Source of the DNA: Bradyrhizobium sp. PSBB068
Lineage (GTDB): Bacteria > Pseudomonadota > Alphaproteobacteria > Rhizobiales > Xanthobacteraceae
Length of the DNA stretch: 64,000 nt
Reading direction: 5' to 3'
Assembly: GCA_016839165.1 (NCBI GenBank)
Contig: CP069300.1
Coordinates: 2,976,001 to 3,040,000 of the forward strand
Within the stretch, counting starts at the first letter, position 1. Each line of letters opens with the position of its first letter. The notes under the pieces are model-generated. The model was given only the letters and a program-made list of their open reading frames with translations, was not told the DNA's origin and made no database searches. This document shows positions 34,882-43,295 of the stretch, piece after piece. The position numbers were made by a program, and so were the translations under genes.

Positions 34882-34924
34882 GGCCGAACCGGTTCGGCAT
34901 CCCCAGGGGTTCCGCCCGCGCGGC

Positions 34925-34954
34925 TTGACATCGCGCCCCCCAACGGTGTCTTAC
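34925..34954 (+). promoter_or_regulatory. Weak candidate promoter for fabD
   Basis: A perfect -35 hexamer TTGACA (34925-34930) is followed after 18 bases by TCTTAC (34949-34954), a poor -10. It lies in the 223-base gap before fabD, in which I find nothing else. Treat as tentative. Confidence 0.3.
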
Positions 34955-35104
34955 GGCCCGGTCTGAGGCCGTTTGCACGACTTGGTGCAGGCGATTGGCC
35001 CGGACCCGCTGTGGCGCGTTTGGCGCAACGCGGATACCGTTTTCCCCTGCGGCAGGCGCGAAGCGCTTGCGCGGAGATCACGCTCAACAAGGTAGGGATC
35101 GCCG

Positions 35105-36058
35105 ATGACGGCAGCATTTACGTTTCCCGGGCAGGGCTCGCAGGCGGTTGGCATGGGCAAGGCGCTGGCCGACGCCTTTCCGGCCGCGAAGGCGGTGTTC
35201 GACGAGGTCGATGCCGCACTGGGCGAGAAGCTGACCGCGATCATCTGGGATGGTCCGGCGGAGACGCTGCAGCTCACCGAGAATGCCCAGCCGGCCCTGA
35301 TGGCGGTCTCGATCGCCACTTTGCGCGTGCTGGAGAGCGAGGCCGGCTTCTCGGTCGGCCGCAATGCGGCTTTCGTGGCCGGGCACTCGCTCGGCGAATA
35401 TTCGGCGTTGGCCGCCGCGGGCAGCCTGACCGTCAGCGACACCGCGCGGCTGCTGCGCACCCGCGGGCTTGCGATGCAGAAGGCGGTGCCGGTCGGCGCC
35501 GGTGCGATGGCCGCGCTGCTCGGCCTCGATTACGAGGCGGCGGTGGCGGTCGCCAATGAGGCGGCGCAGGGCCAGGTCTGCCAGGCGGCCAATGACAATG
35601 GCGGCGGACAGGTGGTGGTCTCCGGCGACAAGGCCGCGGTCGATCGCGCCGTCGAGATCGCCAAGACCAAGGGCGCCAAGCGCGCCATGCTGCTGCCGGT
35701 GTCCGCCCCGTTTCACTGCAAGCTGATGCAGCCGGCGGCCGATGCGATGGCAGAGGCGTTGTCCGGCGTCACCATCAAGGCGCCGGCGGCGCCGCTGGTC
35801 TCCAACGTGCTCGCTTCCGCCATCACCGATCCCGACGAGATCCGCCGCCGCCTGATCGAACAGGTCACCGGCACCGTTCGCTGGCGCGAGTCGGTTGCCT
35901 ATATGGCCGGGCAGGGCGTGATGCGGTTCTTCGAGATCGGCGCCGGCAAGGTGCTGAGCGGCCTCGTCAAACGCATTGCGGACGGCGCGGTCGGCGTGTC
36001 CGTCGGCGGTCCGAACGATATTGCTGCGGCCAAGGATGCGCTGGCAGCGTCGGCTTGA
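35105..36058 (+). CDS. fabD: Malonyl-CoA:ACP transacylase
   Basis: FabD loads malonate onto acyl carrier protein for fatty-acid elongation. The 317-residue length is normal. The catalytic serine is in the GHSLGE motif (Ser95), the partner histidine in SAPFHCKLM (about His203), and the oxyanion region is FPGQGSQAVGMG at the N-terminus. It heads fabD-fabG-acpP-fabF, with fabG starting 18 bases later. Confidence 0.97.
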   Translation: MTAAFTFPGQGSQAVGMGKALADAFPAAKAVFDEVDAALGEKLTAIIWDGPAETLQLTENAQPALMAVSIATLRVLESEAGFSVGRNAAFVAGHSLGEYSALAAAGSLTVSDTARLLRTRGLAMQKAVPVGAGAMAALLGLDYEAAVAVANEAAQGQVCQAANDNGGGQVVVSGDKAAVDRAVEIAKTKGAKRAMLLPVSAPFHCKLMQPAADAMAEALSGVTIKAPAAPLVSNVLASAITDPDEIRRRLIEQVTGTVRWRESVAYMAGQGVMRFFEIGAGKVLSGLVKRIADGAVGVSVGGPNDIAAAKDALAASA

Positions 36059-36076
36059 AGCCGGGAGGGGAATTCG

Positions 36077-36814
36077 ATGTTTGATCTGACTGGCAAGACC
36101 GCGCTCGTGACGGGCGCAACCGGCGGCATCGGCGGCGCGATCGCGCAGGCGCTGCATGCGCAGGGCGCGACGGTGGCGATCTCGGGGACCCGGCGCGAGG
36201 TGCTGGACGGCTTCGCCGCCAGGCTCGGCGAGCGCGTTCACGTGCTGCCGTGCAATCTCTCCAGCAAGGAGGATGTCGAGGCGCTGGTGCCGGCGGCGGA
36301 AGCTGCGATGGGCCAGGTCGACATTCTGATCGCGAACGCCGGCATCACCCGCGACAATCTGTTCGTGCAGCTGCGCGACGAGGATTGGGACGACGTGATC
36401 GCGGTCAACCTGACCGCGACGTTCCGCCTGGCGCGCGCGGCGACCAAGTTGATGATGCGCAAGCGCTTCGGCCGCATCATCGCGATCACCTCGATCGTCG
36501 GCGTCACTGGCAATCCGGGGCAGGGCAATTACACCGCGTCGAAGGCCGGCATCATCGGGCTGATCAAGACGCTGGGCGCCGAATACGCCAAGCGCGGCGT
36601 GACCGCCAACTGCATCGCGCCGGGCTTCATCAAGACGCCGATGACCGACGCGCTGAACGACAAGCAGCGTGAAGCCATCCTGGCGAAGGTTCCGGCGGCG
36701 CGGCTCGGAACGCCCGAGGATATCGCTGCGGCAGCGGTCTATCTGGCCTCGAACGAGGCCGCCTACGTCACCGGACAGACGATTCACGTCAACGGCGGGA
36801 TGGCGATGATTTGA
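36077..36814 (+). CDS. fabG: 3-oxoacyl-ACP reductase
   Basis: The 245-residue SDR reduces beta-ketoacyl-ACP with NADPH. Motifs are GATGGIGGAIA near the N-terminus, NAGITRDNL, the catalytic Tyr-x-x-x-Lys in QGNYTASKAGII, and the FabG-typical ITSIVGVTGNPGQGNY. The C-terminal YVTGQTIHVNGGMAMI is the classic FabG ending. GGGAGGGG precedes the ATG. Confidence 0.97.
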   Translation: MFDLTGKTALVTGATGGIGGAIAQALHAQGATVAISGTRREVLDGFAARLGERVHVLPCNLSSKEDVEALVPAAEAAMGQVDILIANAGITRDNLFVQLRDEDWDDVIAVNLTATFRLARAATKLMMRKRFGRIIAITSIVGVTGNPGQGNYTASKAGIIGLIKTLGAEYAKRGVTANCIAPGFIKTPMTDALNDKQREAILAKVPAARLGTPEDIAAAAVYLASNEAAYVTGQTIHVNGGMAMI

Positions 36815-37103
36815 GCTATTTGCCGGTTCTCGCAATGCGGCGAAAGGCCGTTTTCGGGAGCCGGTTCAGGCGTGTAGTCAAGGCTTTGGAAGTATGGTAG
36901 CTGAACCCCCCGTGGATGGGCGAAGAACGCCATTGCAGGATTTTGAAACCCTGTATATTGGCGTGGCGACGCCTGCCGTTCGCCGGGGCTTTAGTCGGCT
37001 ACGACCGGGCCGAATCAAGACTATGCGCGATTGAGTAATCGAGACGACCACGATGGCTCGTATCGTCTTGGGGTCGGGTCCAATGGAACAACGAGGTTGA
37101 ACG

Positions 37104-37343
37104 ATGAGTGAGATTGGCGAGCGGGTTAAGAAGATTGTGGTCGAGCACCTTGGTGTCGAACCCGAGAAGGTGGTCGATAGCGCGAGCTTCATCGATGACC
37201 TCGGCGCCGACAGCCTCGACACGGTCGAGCTCGTGATGGCCTTCGAAGAAGAATTCGGTTGCGAGATTCCGGACGACGCGGCGGAGACGATTCTGACCGT
37301 CGGCGACGCGACCAAGTTTCTTGAGAAGAACGCGAAGAGCTGA
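37104..37343 (+). CDS. acpP: Acyl carrier protein
   Basis: The 79-residue acidic protein carries the phosphopantetheine-bearing serine in [19 protein letters not shown] (Ser37) and matches primary-metabolism AcpP throughout. The 289-base gap after fabG is longer than elsewhere in the cluster and probably holds an additional promoter (TATATT at 36954 with a TTGCAG 15 bases upstream is a weak candidate). A stable hairpin follows the gene, consistent with acpP being expressed above its neighbours. Confidence 0.98.
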   Translation: MSEIGERVKKIVVEHLGVEPEKVVDSASFIDDLGADSLDTVELVMAFEEEFGCEIPDDAAETILTVGDATKFLEKNAKS

Positions 37344-37372
37344 CGCCGATCGCGAAGTTGACGGGGCCGGAC

Positions 37373-37392
37373 GGACCGCGATCGAGCGGTCC
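37373..37392 (+). terminator. Hairpin between acpP and fabF
   Basis: GGACCGC and GCGGTCC pair perfectly around GATCGA, 30 bases after the acpP stop, followed by the pyrimidine-rich CCCGGCTTCTTACTATT. It looks like a partial terminator separating abundant acpP mRNA from fabF. Confidence 0.5.
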
Positions 37393-37439
37393 CCCGGCTT
37401 CTTACTATTAGCCGCGCATTGTTGGCCGGAGACGTGGAA

Positions 37440-38705
37440 ATGAGACGGGTTGTCGTCACGGGGCTGGGCATGCTTACACCGCTCGGCTGCGGCGTTGACG
37501 CAACCTGGGCGCGCATTCTCGCCGGCGACAGCGGCGGCAAGAAGATCGACACCTTCGAGGTGTCGGACCTGCCGAGCCAGGTCGCCTGCTACATTCCGCG
37601 CGGCGACGGCTCCAATGGCACCTTCAATCCCGATCAGTGGATGGAGCCGAAGGACCAGCGCAAGGTCGACGATTTCATCCTCTATGCGATGTGTGCGGCC
37701 AAGCAGGCGCTCGACGACGCCGACTGGCATCCGAAGTCGGACGAGGACCAGTTCGCCACCGGCACCATGATCGGTTCCGGCATCGGCGGTCTCACCGGCA
37801 TCGCCGACACCGCCGTGCTGCTGAAGGAGCGTGGACCGCGCAGGGTTTCTCCGTTCTTCATTCCGGGCCGCCTGATCAATCTGGCGTCCGGTTACGTCTC
37901 GATCGAGCACGGCCTGAAGGGCCCCAATCATTCGGTCGTCACGGCGTGCTCGACCGGCGCGCATGCGGTCGGCGACGCGGCGCGGCTGATCGCGCTCGGC
38001 GATGCCGACGTGATGGTCGCGGGCGGCGCCGAATCGCCGATCTCCCGCATCGGCATTGCCGGCTTCTGCGCGGCGCGCGCGCTGTCCACCGGCTTCAACG
38101 ACACTCCGGAAAAGGCATCGCGGCCCTACGACAAGGATCGCGACGGCTTCGTGATGGGCGAGGGCGCCGGCGTTCTCGTGCTCGAGGAGTATGAGCACGC
38201 CAAGCGGCGTGGTGCGAAGATCTACGCCGAGGTCACCGGCTACGGCCTGTCGGGCGACGCCTTCCATATCACCTCGCCGCCGCCGGACGGCAATGGCGGC
38301 TTCCGCAGCATGAGCATGGCGCTGAAGCGCGCCGGCCTTGCGGCGTCCGATCTCGACTACATCAACGCGCACGGCACCTCGACGCTGGTCGGCGACGAGA
38401 TCGAGCTCGGTGCCGTCGAGCGCCTGCTCGGCAATGCAGCCTCGAAGGTCTCGATGTCGTCGACCAAGTCCGCGACCGGACATCTGCTCGGCGCCGCCGG
38501 TGCGATCGAGGCGATCTTCGCGATCCTGGCGATTCGCGATAACGTCGTGCCGCCGACCATCAATCTCGACAACCCGTCGGTGCAAACCGCGATCGATCTC
38601 GTGCCGCACACGTCGCGCAAGCGTGACGTAAACGTGGCGCTGTCCAATTCCTTCGGTTTCGGCGGCACCAACGCCTCCGTGATCGTGCAACGCGTGATCA
38701 ATTAG
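37440..38705 (+). CDS. fabF: 3-oxoacyl-ACP synthase II
   Basis: FabF condenses malonyl-ACP with acyl-ACP. From the ATG at 37440 (GGAG nine bases upstream) it has 421 residues. The Cys-His-His triad is visible: Cys170 in VVTACSTGAH, His311 in NAHGTSTL and His348 in SATGHLLGA. The C-terminal NSFGFGGTNASVIVQ is typical. A frame extension of seven codons to 37419 is possible but unsupported. Confidence 0.97.
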   Translation: MRRVVVTGLGMLTPLGCGVDATWARILAGDSGGKKIDTFEVSDLPSQVACYIPRGDGSNGTFNPDQWMEPKDQRKVDDFILYAMCAAKQALDDADWHPKSDEDQFATGTMIGSGIGGLTGIADTAVLLKERGPRRVSPFFIPGRLINLASGYVSIEHGLKGPNHSVVTACSTGAHAVGDAARLIALGDADVMVAGGAESPISRIGIAGFCAARALSTGFNDTPEKASRPYDKDRDGFVMGEGAGVLVLEEYEHAKRRGAKIYAEVTGYGLSGDAFHITSPPPDGNGGFRSMSMALKRAGLAASDLDYINAHGTSTLVGDEIELGAVERLLGNAASKVSMSSTKSATGHLLGAAGAIEAIFAILAIRDNVVPPTINLDNPSVQTAIDLVPHTSRKRDVNVALSNSFGFGGTNASVIVQRVIN

Positions 38706-38716
38706 TAGGTCTTTGG

Positions 38717-38809
38717 AGCGTTTTCGAGCGAAGCGGGGACCGGTTCGCGTGAAGAAAACGCGTCAGAATAAGAATCCAAAGTCGCGTTCCGATGCGATCG
38801 GAACGTGAC
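38717..38809. repeat. Intergenic repeat, family E, copy 2
   Basis: The unit starts AGCGTTTTCGAGCGAAGCGG, continues with ACCGGTTCGCGTGAAGAAAA and CGCGTCAGAATAAGAATC, and ends in the palindrome CGTTCCGATGCGATCGGAACG. It matches 30217-30302 closely in the first 60 bases. It lies right after the fabF stop, as copy 1 lies right after a stop. Confidence 0.82.
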
Positions 38810-38930
38810 TTTAGAACTAGTCCACCGTTTTGCCGTATTCCGCGGTGACTCCTAATAGCGGGCGTATGCTATTGGCAGGGCAGGGGTTTGTCCGGCCACG
38901 ATTCAACCGGCAGGATATTGGTTTGCATCG

Positions 38931-40190
38931 ATGAGTGAGAGGCCGCCCATTTCACCGAGGAGTCCACGTGCCGCGCTGGAGCCCGAACAGGTTCCGCCGC
39001 CGCCCAAGCGCTCGGATCGCGCCCGCAATCCATTCGTGATCGTCGGCAATGCCATCTTCACCATCCTGATCATCCTGATGATCGGCGCCGGCGCGACTTA
39101 CTATTACGGCAAGCAGACGCTGGAAGCGCCGGGGCCGCTGCAGGAAGATAAGATCGTCAACATCCCCGCGCGCGCCGGCAAGCGCGACATCGCCGACGTG
39201 CTGTCGCGTGAGGGCGTGATCAACGTCAATCCGTGGATCTTCATCGGCAGCGTGTTTGCGCTGAAGGCGAGTTCCGACCTGAAACCCGGCGAATACTCGT
39301 TCCAGAAGAACGCCAGCCTGCGCGACGTCATCGCCACCATCGTCGACGGCAAGGTGGTGCAGCACGCGATCACGATTCCGGAGGGGCTGACCTCCGAGCA
39401 GATCGTGTCGCGGCTCTCCGACAATGACATCTTCACCGGCTCGGTGCGCGAGATTCCGCGCGAGGGCACGCTGCTGCCGGAGACCTATAAATTCCCGCGC
39501 GGCACTACGCGCGACCAGGTGATCCAGCGCCTCCAGCAGGCGCAGAAGCGCGTGCTTGCCGAGATCTGGGAACGCCGCAACACCGATACGCCGCTGAAGT
39601 CGCCGGACCAGCTGGTGACGCTGGCCTCGATCGTCGAGAAGGAAACCGGCCGCGCCGACGAGCGCAGCCGCGTCGCCGCCGTGTTCGTCAACCGCCTGCG
39701 GCAGCGGATGAAGCTGCAATCCGATCCGACCATCATCTATGGGCTGGTGGGCGGCAAGGGAACGCTGGGGCGTCCGATCAAGCGCAGCGAGATCACGCAG
39801 CCGTCGCCCTACAACACCTATGTGATCGACGGCCTGCCGCCCGGACCGATCGCCAATCCCGGCCGCGCCTCGCTGGAGGCGACCGCCAATCCGGCGCGCA
39901 CGCGCGACCTGTTCTTCGTTGCCGACGGAACCGGCGGCCACGCCTTCACCGAAACCTACGACCAGCACGCCAAGAATGTCGCCAAGCTGCGCGCGTCGGA
40001 AAAGCAGATCCAGAACGACACCGTCGAGCCCGTGGACGATCCGGCGCCTGCCGCCGCGGCACCCGGGACGGCGGACACCAATCCGACGGCGACCACGCCG
40101 CCGAAGCCCACCAATCAGAAGAAGCCGCCGCGCAGCGGTCGCCAGGGCGCAGCCCAGCAGACCATCTCGCCGCCCGTCGTGCAGCGCTAG
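38931..40190 (+). CDS. mltG: Endolytic murein transglycosylase
   Basis: MltG cleaves nascent glycan strands and sets their length. The 419-residue protein has a Pro/Arg-rich cytoplasmic start and one membrane helix at about 36-60 (FVIVGNAIFTILIILMIGAG). A LysM-like YceG domain follows, with the catalytic glutamate in LASIVEKETGR (about Glu236) and the signature LPPGPIANPGRASLEATANP. The final 60 residues are a low-complexity Pro/Lys tail (PKPTNQKKPPRSGRQ). It lies between fabF and yicC as in many Rhizobiales. Confidence 0.95.
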   Translation: MSERPPISPRSPRAALEPEQVPPPPKRSDRARNPFVIVGNAIFTILIILMIGAGATYYYGKQTLEAPGPLQEDKIVNIPARAGKRDIADVLSREGVINVNPWIFIGSVFALKASSDLKPGEYSFQKNASLRDVIATIVDGKVVQHAITIPEGLTSEQIVSRLSDNDIFTGSVREIPREGTLLPETYKFPRGTTRDQVIQRLQQAQKRVLAEIWERRNTDTPLKSPDQLVTLASIVEKETGRADERSRVAAVFVNRLRQRMKLQSDPTIIYGLVGGKGTLGRPIKRSEITQPSPYNTYVIDGLPPGPIANPGRASLEATANPARTRDLFFVADGTGGHAFTETYDQHAKNVAKLRASEKQIQNDTVEPVDDPAPAAAAPGTADTNPTATTPPKPTNQKKPPRSGRQGAAQQTISPPVVQR

Positions 40191-40316
40191 CTTCTCGTTT
40201 CCCGGAGGTGGACGTAATTCCACTTTCACGGAATCCGTTTTAAGATCGCATCGGCCCCTCACGAGTCCCGCAGGCTCGGGGTGAGCCTCAAATCATTCTG
40301 TTGGAGAGTTCACGCG

Positions 40317-41204
40317 ATGGCGCTGTCGAGCATGACTGGCTTTGCCCGGAGCCATGGCGCGAGCGGTCCCTATACGTTCGAGTGGGAGCTGAAATCGGTC
40401 AACGCCAAGGGCTTTGACTTGCGGTTGCGGCTGCCGCCCGGCTGGGACGAACTGGAAGCCCTGGCCAAGAAGCGCGCCGGCGAGCTGCTGTCGCGTGGCA
40501 CGGTCTACGCCAATCTCACCGTCAAGCGCAGCGATGCGGCGCAGACCATCCGCATCAACGAGGACGTGCTCGCGGCCGTCGTGAAGGTCGCGGGTGAACT
40601 CGCGCAGCGGATCGACGCGGTGGCCCCGAGCATCGACGGGCTGCTCGGCATCAAGGGCGTCATCGAGGTGGTCGAGCCCGAGAGCAACGAGGACGAGGAC
40701 AAGGCGGCACGCGAGGCCGCCGCGAAGGCCTTCGAGCAGGCGCTGACGAGCCTCGTCGAGATGCGCCGCCGCGAGGGCGATGCGCTCGGCCAGATCCTGA
40801 TGCAGCGGATGGACGAGATCGAGCGGCTCGCCAAGCGCGCCGAGACGGCGCCCGGCCGCAAGCCCGAGGCGATCAAGGCGCGGCTCGCCGAGCAGATCGC
40901 CGCGCTGCTGGAGACTTCCGATCGCTTCGATGCAGACCGGCTCAGCCAGGAGGCGATCCTGATCGCCACCAAGGCCGATATCCGCGAGGAGCTCGATCGC
41001 ATCGCTTCCCACATCGGCCAGGCGCGCGAGATGATCGGCAAGGGCGGCCCGGTCGGGCGGCGGCTCGACTTCCTCGCCCAGGAGTTCAATCGCGAGGTCA
41101 ACACCTGCTGCTCGAAATCGAACGATGTCGAGTTGACCAACACCGGGCTCGAGATGAAGAACGTGGTCGAGCAGTTCCGCGAACAGGTCCAGAATCTGGA
41201 GTGA
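40317..41204 (+). CDS. YicC family endoribonuclease
   Basis: From the ATG at 40317 (GGAG ten bases upstream) the product is 295 residues. The YicC N-terminal start LSSMTGFARSHG and the DUF1732 C-terminal stretch DFLAQEFNREVNTCCSKSND are both present. The metal-coordinating Glu/His/Cys region near the C-terminus is characteristic. YicC proteins are recently recognised RNases acting on small RNAs and mRNA. The gmk ATG follows the stop immediately. Confidence 0.93.
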   Translation: MALSSMTGFARSHGASGPYTFEWELKSVNAKGFDLRLRLPPGWDELEALAKKRAGELLSRGTVYANLTVKRSDAAQTIRINEDVLAAVVKVAGELAQRIDAVAPSIDGLLGIKGVIEVVEPESNEDEDKAAREAAAKAFEQALTSLVEMRRREGDALGQILMQRMDEIERLAKRAETAPGRKPEAIKARLAEQIAALLETSDRFDADRLSQEAILIATKADIREELDRIASHIGQAREMIGKGGPVGRRLDFLAQEFNREVNTCCSKSNDVELTNTGLEMKNVVEQFREQVQNLE

Positions 41205-41861
41205 ATGATGACGGCGCAGGGTTTTGACGGCGTCGAGCGGCGCGGACTGATGTTCGTCCTGTCGTCGCCCTCGGGCGCCGGCAAGACGACGCTGTCGCGC
41301 ATGCTGCTCGAGCGCGAGCCGGGCCTGAAAATGTCGGTGTCGGCGACGACGCGTCCGAAGCGGCCGGGCGAAGTCGAAGCCCGTGACTATTTCTTTGTCG
41401 ACAAAAAGAAGTTCGAGACCATGGTCGAGCAGGGTGAGCTGCTCGAATGGGCGACGGTGTTCGACAATCTCTACGGCACGCCGCGTGCGCCGGTCGAGGC
41501 GGCGCTATCGGTGGGACAGGACGTTCTGTTCGACATCGATTGGCAGGGCACGCAGCAGTTGCACCAGAAGGCCAGCGTCGACGTGGTGCGGGTCTTCATC
41601 CTGCCGCCGTCGGCCGCCGATCTGGAGAAGCGGCTACATACGCGGGCGCAGGATTCGGAAGAGGTCATCCGCGGACGGATGAACCGCGCCAGCCACGAAC
41701 TCAGCCACTGGGCGGAATACGACTACATCGTCGTCAACCAGAACGTCGACGACGCCTTTGCCGAGGTGCAGTCGATCCTGAAGGCTGAGCGGCTGAAGCG
41801 CGAGCGCCGCACCGGCCTCACCGAATTCGTGCGCGGCTTGCAGCGTCAGCTGGAGAAGTAG
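41205..41861 (+). CDS. gmk: Guanylate kinase
   Basis: The 218-residue enzyme phosphorylates GMP to GDP. It has the P-loop SSPSGAGKTTLSR near residues 20-32, the GMP-binding SATTRPKRPGEVEARDYFFV, and NRASHELSHWAEYDYIVVN. The gene begins with tandem ATGs (41205 and 41208), either of which may be used, directly after yicC. Confidence 0.97.
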   Translation: MMTAQGFDGVERRGLMFVLSSPSGAGKTTLSRMLLEREPGLKMSVSATTRPKRPGEVEARDYFFVDKKKFETMVEQGELLEWATVFDNLYGTPRAPVEAALSVGQDVLFDIDWQGTQQLHQKASVDVVRVFILPPSAADLEKRLHTRAQDSEEVIRGRMNRASHELSHWAEYDYIVVNQNVDDAFAEVQSILKAERLKRERRTGLTEFVRGLQRQLEK

Positions 41862-41868
41862 TCCCGGA

Positions 41869-41900
41869 GTCATGATGCGATCCGCCGAGCGCATCATGAC
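41869..41900. terminator. Bidirectional-type hairpin after gmk
   Basis: GTCATGATGCG (41869-41879) and CGCATCATGAC (41890-41900) pair perfectly over 11 bp around ATCCGCCGAG. It lies between convergent gmk and the 41922 gene. No strong T-run follows on either strand, so it may act mainly as a 3' end stabiliser. Confidence 0.55.
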
Positions 41901-41921
41901 TTCTGCGTTTCTGAGCGCCGT

Positions 41922-42962
41922 TTAATTCGCCGCGCTGCGCGCCAGCCGCTGCAACATCGCCGCGATCTGCTTGTTGTCCTGCTCCGTTTGATCAGGCTCA
42001 CGCGGCATCTCGCGGCGAGCGACAGGTGTCTCGGCGCGGCGAGGAACCGGTGTCTCTGATCGGCGCGGCGCTGCCTCCGACAGGCGCAGCGGGCGGTCGC
42101 GGCTGACGACCGCCATCGGCGGCGCCGGCTCGGTGTGCAGCGAATCCCAGGGCGCCTGCCACTCGTCCTTGATCTCGTAGGGCGGCGTCCGCGTGCGCGT
42201 CAGGCGGAACACCAGCGCGCTGACGAGGCCAGCCAGTGCGAGCGCGCCGACCATCACGATCAGCAGCATCTGCGTCGAGGACGATGTCTTGTCCGTGCCC
42301 GCCTCGGCCGCGGCAGGGGCGGCTGGTGCCGGTGCGGCGGCTTGCTGCGGTGTCGTGTCCGCCTGCGCGACCGCGGTCGGCTGGTCTGCGGCATGCCGAG
42401 TTCCGTTGGTTCCGGCCATGCTCGATGCGTCCAGCCACCTGGCGTTCACGTCCGACGGCTGGGCGTTGGCGCCGGCGGGCGCGGCAGACCCCACCGGATT
42501 TGTCGTGGCCGCGCCGGCCTGACCGGCATCGGGGCTTGCGACGACGGGCGCCGCGGCGGGTTGCGGCGATGGCCACTCGGCATGGGCATTGGCAACCGAT
42601 TTGCGCATCGCCGGCTGCGGCGCCGGCGCCGGCTGGCTCTGCGGCAGCGCTGCGTCGGCTGTCGCGGTGTCGGGCGCGGCTGCGGGCTGCTGCTGCGCCG
42701 CGGTGGTCTTGGCGACGACCTTGTTCCTGGCGTCACCGAGGTACCAGCACTTCTTCTGGGTGCTGCGGTCGAGGTGGTAGAACCAGTGGCTTCCCGCTGG
42801 CGCGATTCCCTTCGGCGCGGACTGACAGGCGTCGGCCGTCTTGGTATTCGCCGTATCGGTTGCCGCCGGAGCGGCGGCGTTCTGGGCTACGGCGCCGAAG
42901 TTGGCACCAGCCAGCAGGCTGACGGCAAGCGCCGCAGCGAATTTCGCTGAACGATTTGACAT
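41922..42962 (-). CDS. Exported single-span protein with Ala/Pro-rich linker, function unknown
   Basis: The 346-residue protein has a signal peptide (residues 1-26, ending GAVAQNAA) and a small conserved-looking extracytoplasmic motif with cysteines (ACQSAPKGIAPAGSHWFYHL, then DRSTQKKCWYLGDAR). A 130-residue Ala/Pro/Gln-rich linker follows, then a membrane helix at about 232-252 (MLLIVMVGALALAGLVSALV) and a cytoplasmic Arg/Pro tail with repeats RRSETPVPRRAETPVARRE. I do not know the family. The Trp/Tyr/Cys module resembles a small carbohydrate- or wall-binding domain only in composition. Confidence 0.65.
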   Translation of the reverse strand: MSNRSAKFAAALAVSLLAGANFGAVAQNAAAPAATDTANTKTADACQSAPKGIAPAGSHWFYHLDRSTQKKCWYLGDARNKVVAKTTAAQQQPAAAPDTATADAALPQSQPAPAPQPAMRKSVANAHAEWPSPQPAAAPVVASPDAGQAGAATTNPVGSAAPAGANAQPSDVNARWLDASSMAGTNGTRHAADQPTAVAQADTTPQQAAAPAPAAPAAAEAGTDKTSSSTQMLLIVMVGALALAGLVSALVFRLTRTRTPPYEIKDEWQAPWDSLHTEPAPPMAVVSRDRPLRLSEAAPRRSETPVPRRAETPVARREMPREPDQTEQDNKQIAAMLQRLARSAAN

Positions 42963-43295
42963 ACGCGTCCCCGGTATTCTTTTTTACGCAAACGCTGGTG
43001 ACGCCAATCTCGGTAAAGAGTTGGGTGGCAATGCGCCGCAAATCCGGAACGGGTAGGGCTTAATTGAGGCTCGCGGCGTGCCGCAATTGCGGCGAGCCGG
43101 TGGCAGGAGCGCGCGCTTGATGATTGCGCCGTCCACGGTCGGGTTCCGCGGGACGATCATTGCGTTGGGGCTTTTAAAACGTTACGTCCCGGCGGCGATG
43201 GCAACGCCGGCGGGACGTCTTGTCTGTACATGATCTTCGTGGAAGCGCTGCGTGTCGGTCGTGGGCAAACCGCGGCCCACGTTCCCCGATCATGC
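42963..43295. other. Intergenic region with two hairpins
   Basis: No gene is supported. A nested hairpin lies at 43068-43098 (outer arms GGCTCGC/GCGAGCC, inner GCCGC-AATT-GCGGC), and a second, terminator-like one at 43184-43218. The promoter of the 41922 gene should lie near 42963-43020. Confidence 0.5.
43184..43218 (-). terminator. Terminator-like hairpin downstream of the alcohol dehydrogenase gene
   Basis: ACGTCCCG and CGGGACGT form the outer arms, and the pairing extends inward across one mismatch to GGC/GCC. On the minus strand the hairpin is followed by AACGTTTTAAAAG, giving a short U-tract. It lies 78 bases past the stop of the dehydrogenase gene. Confidence 0.55.
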
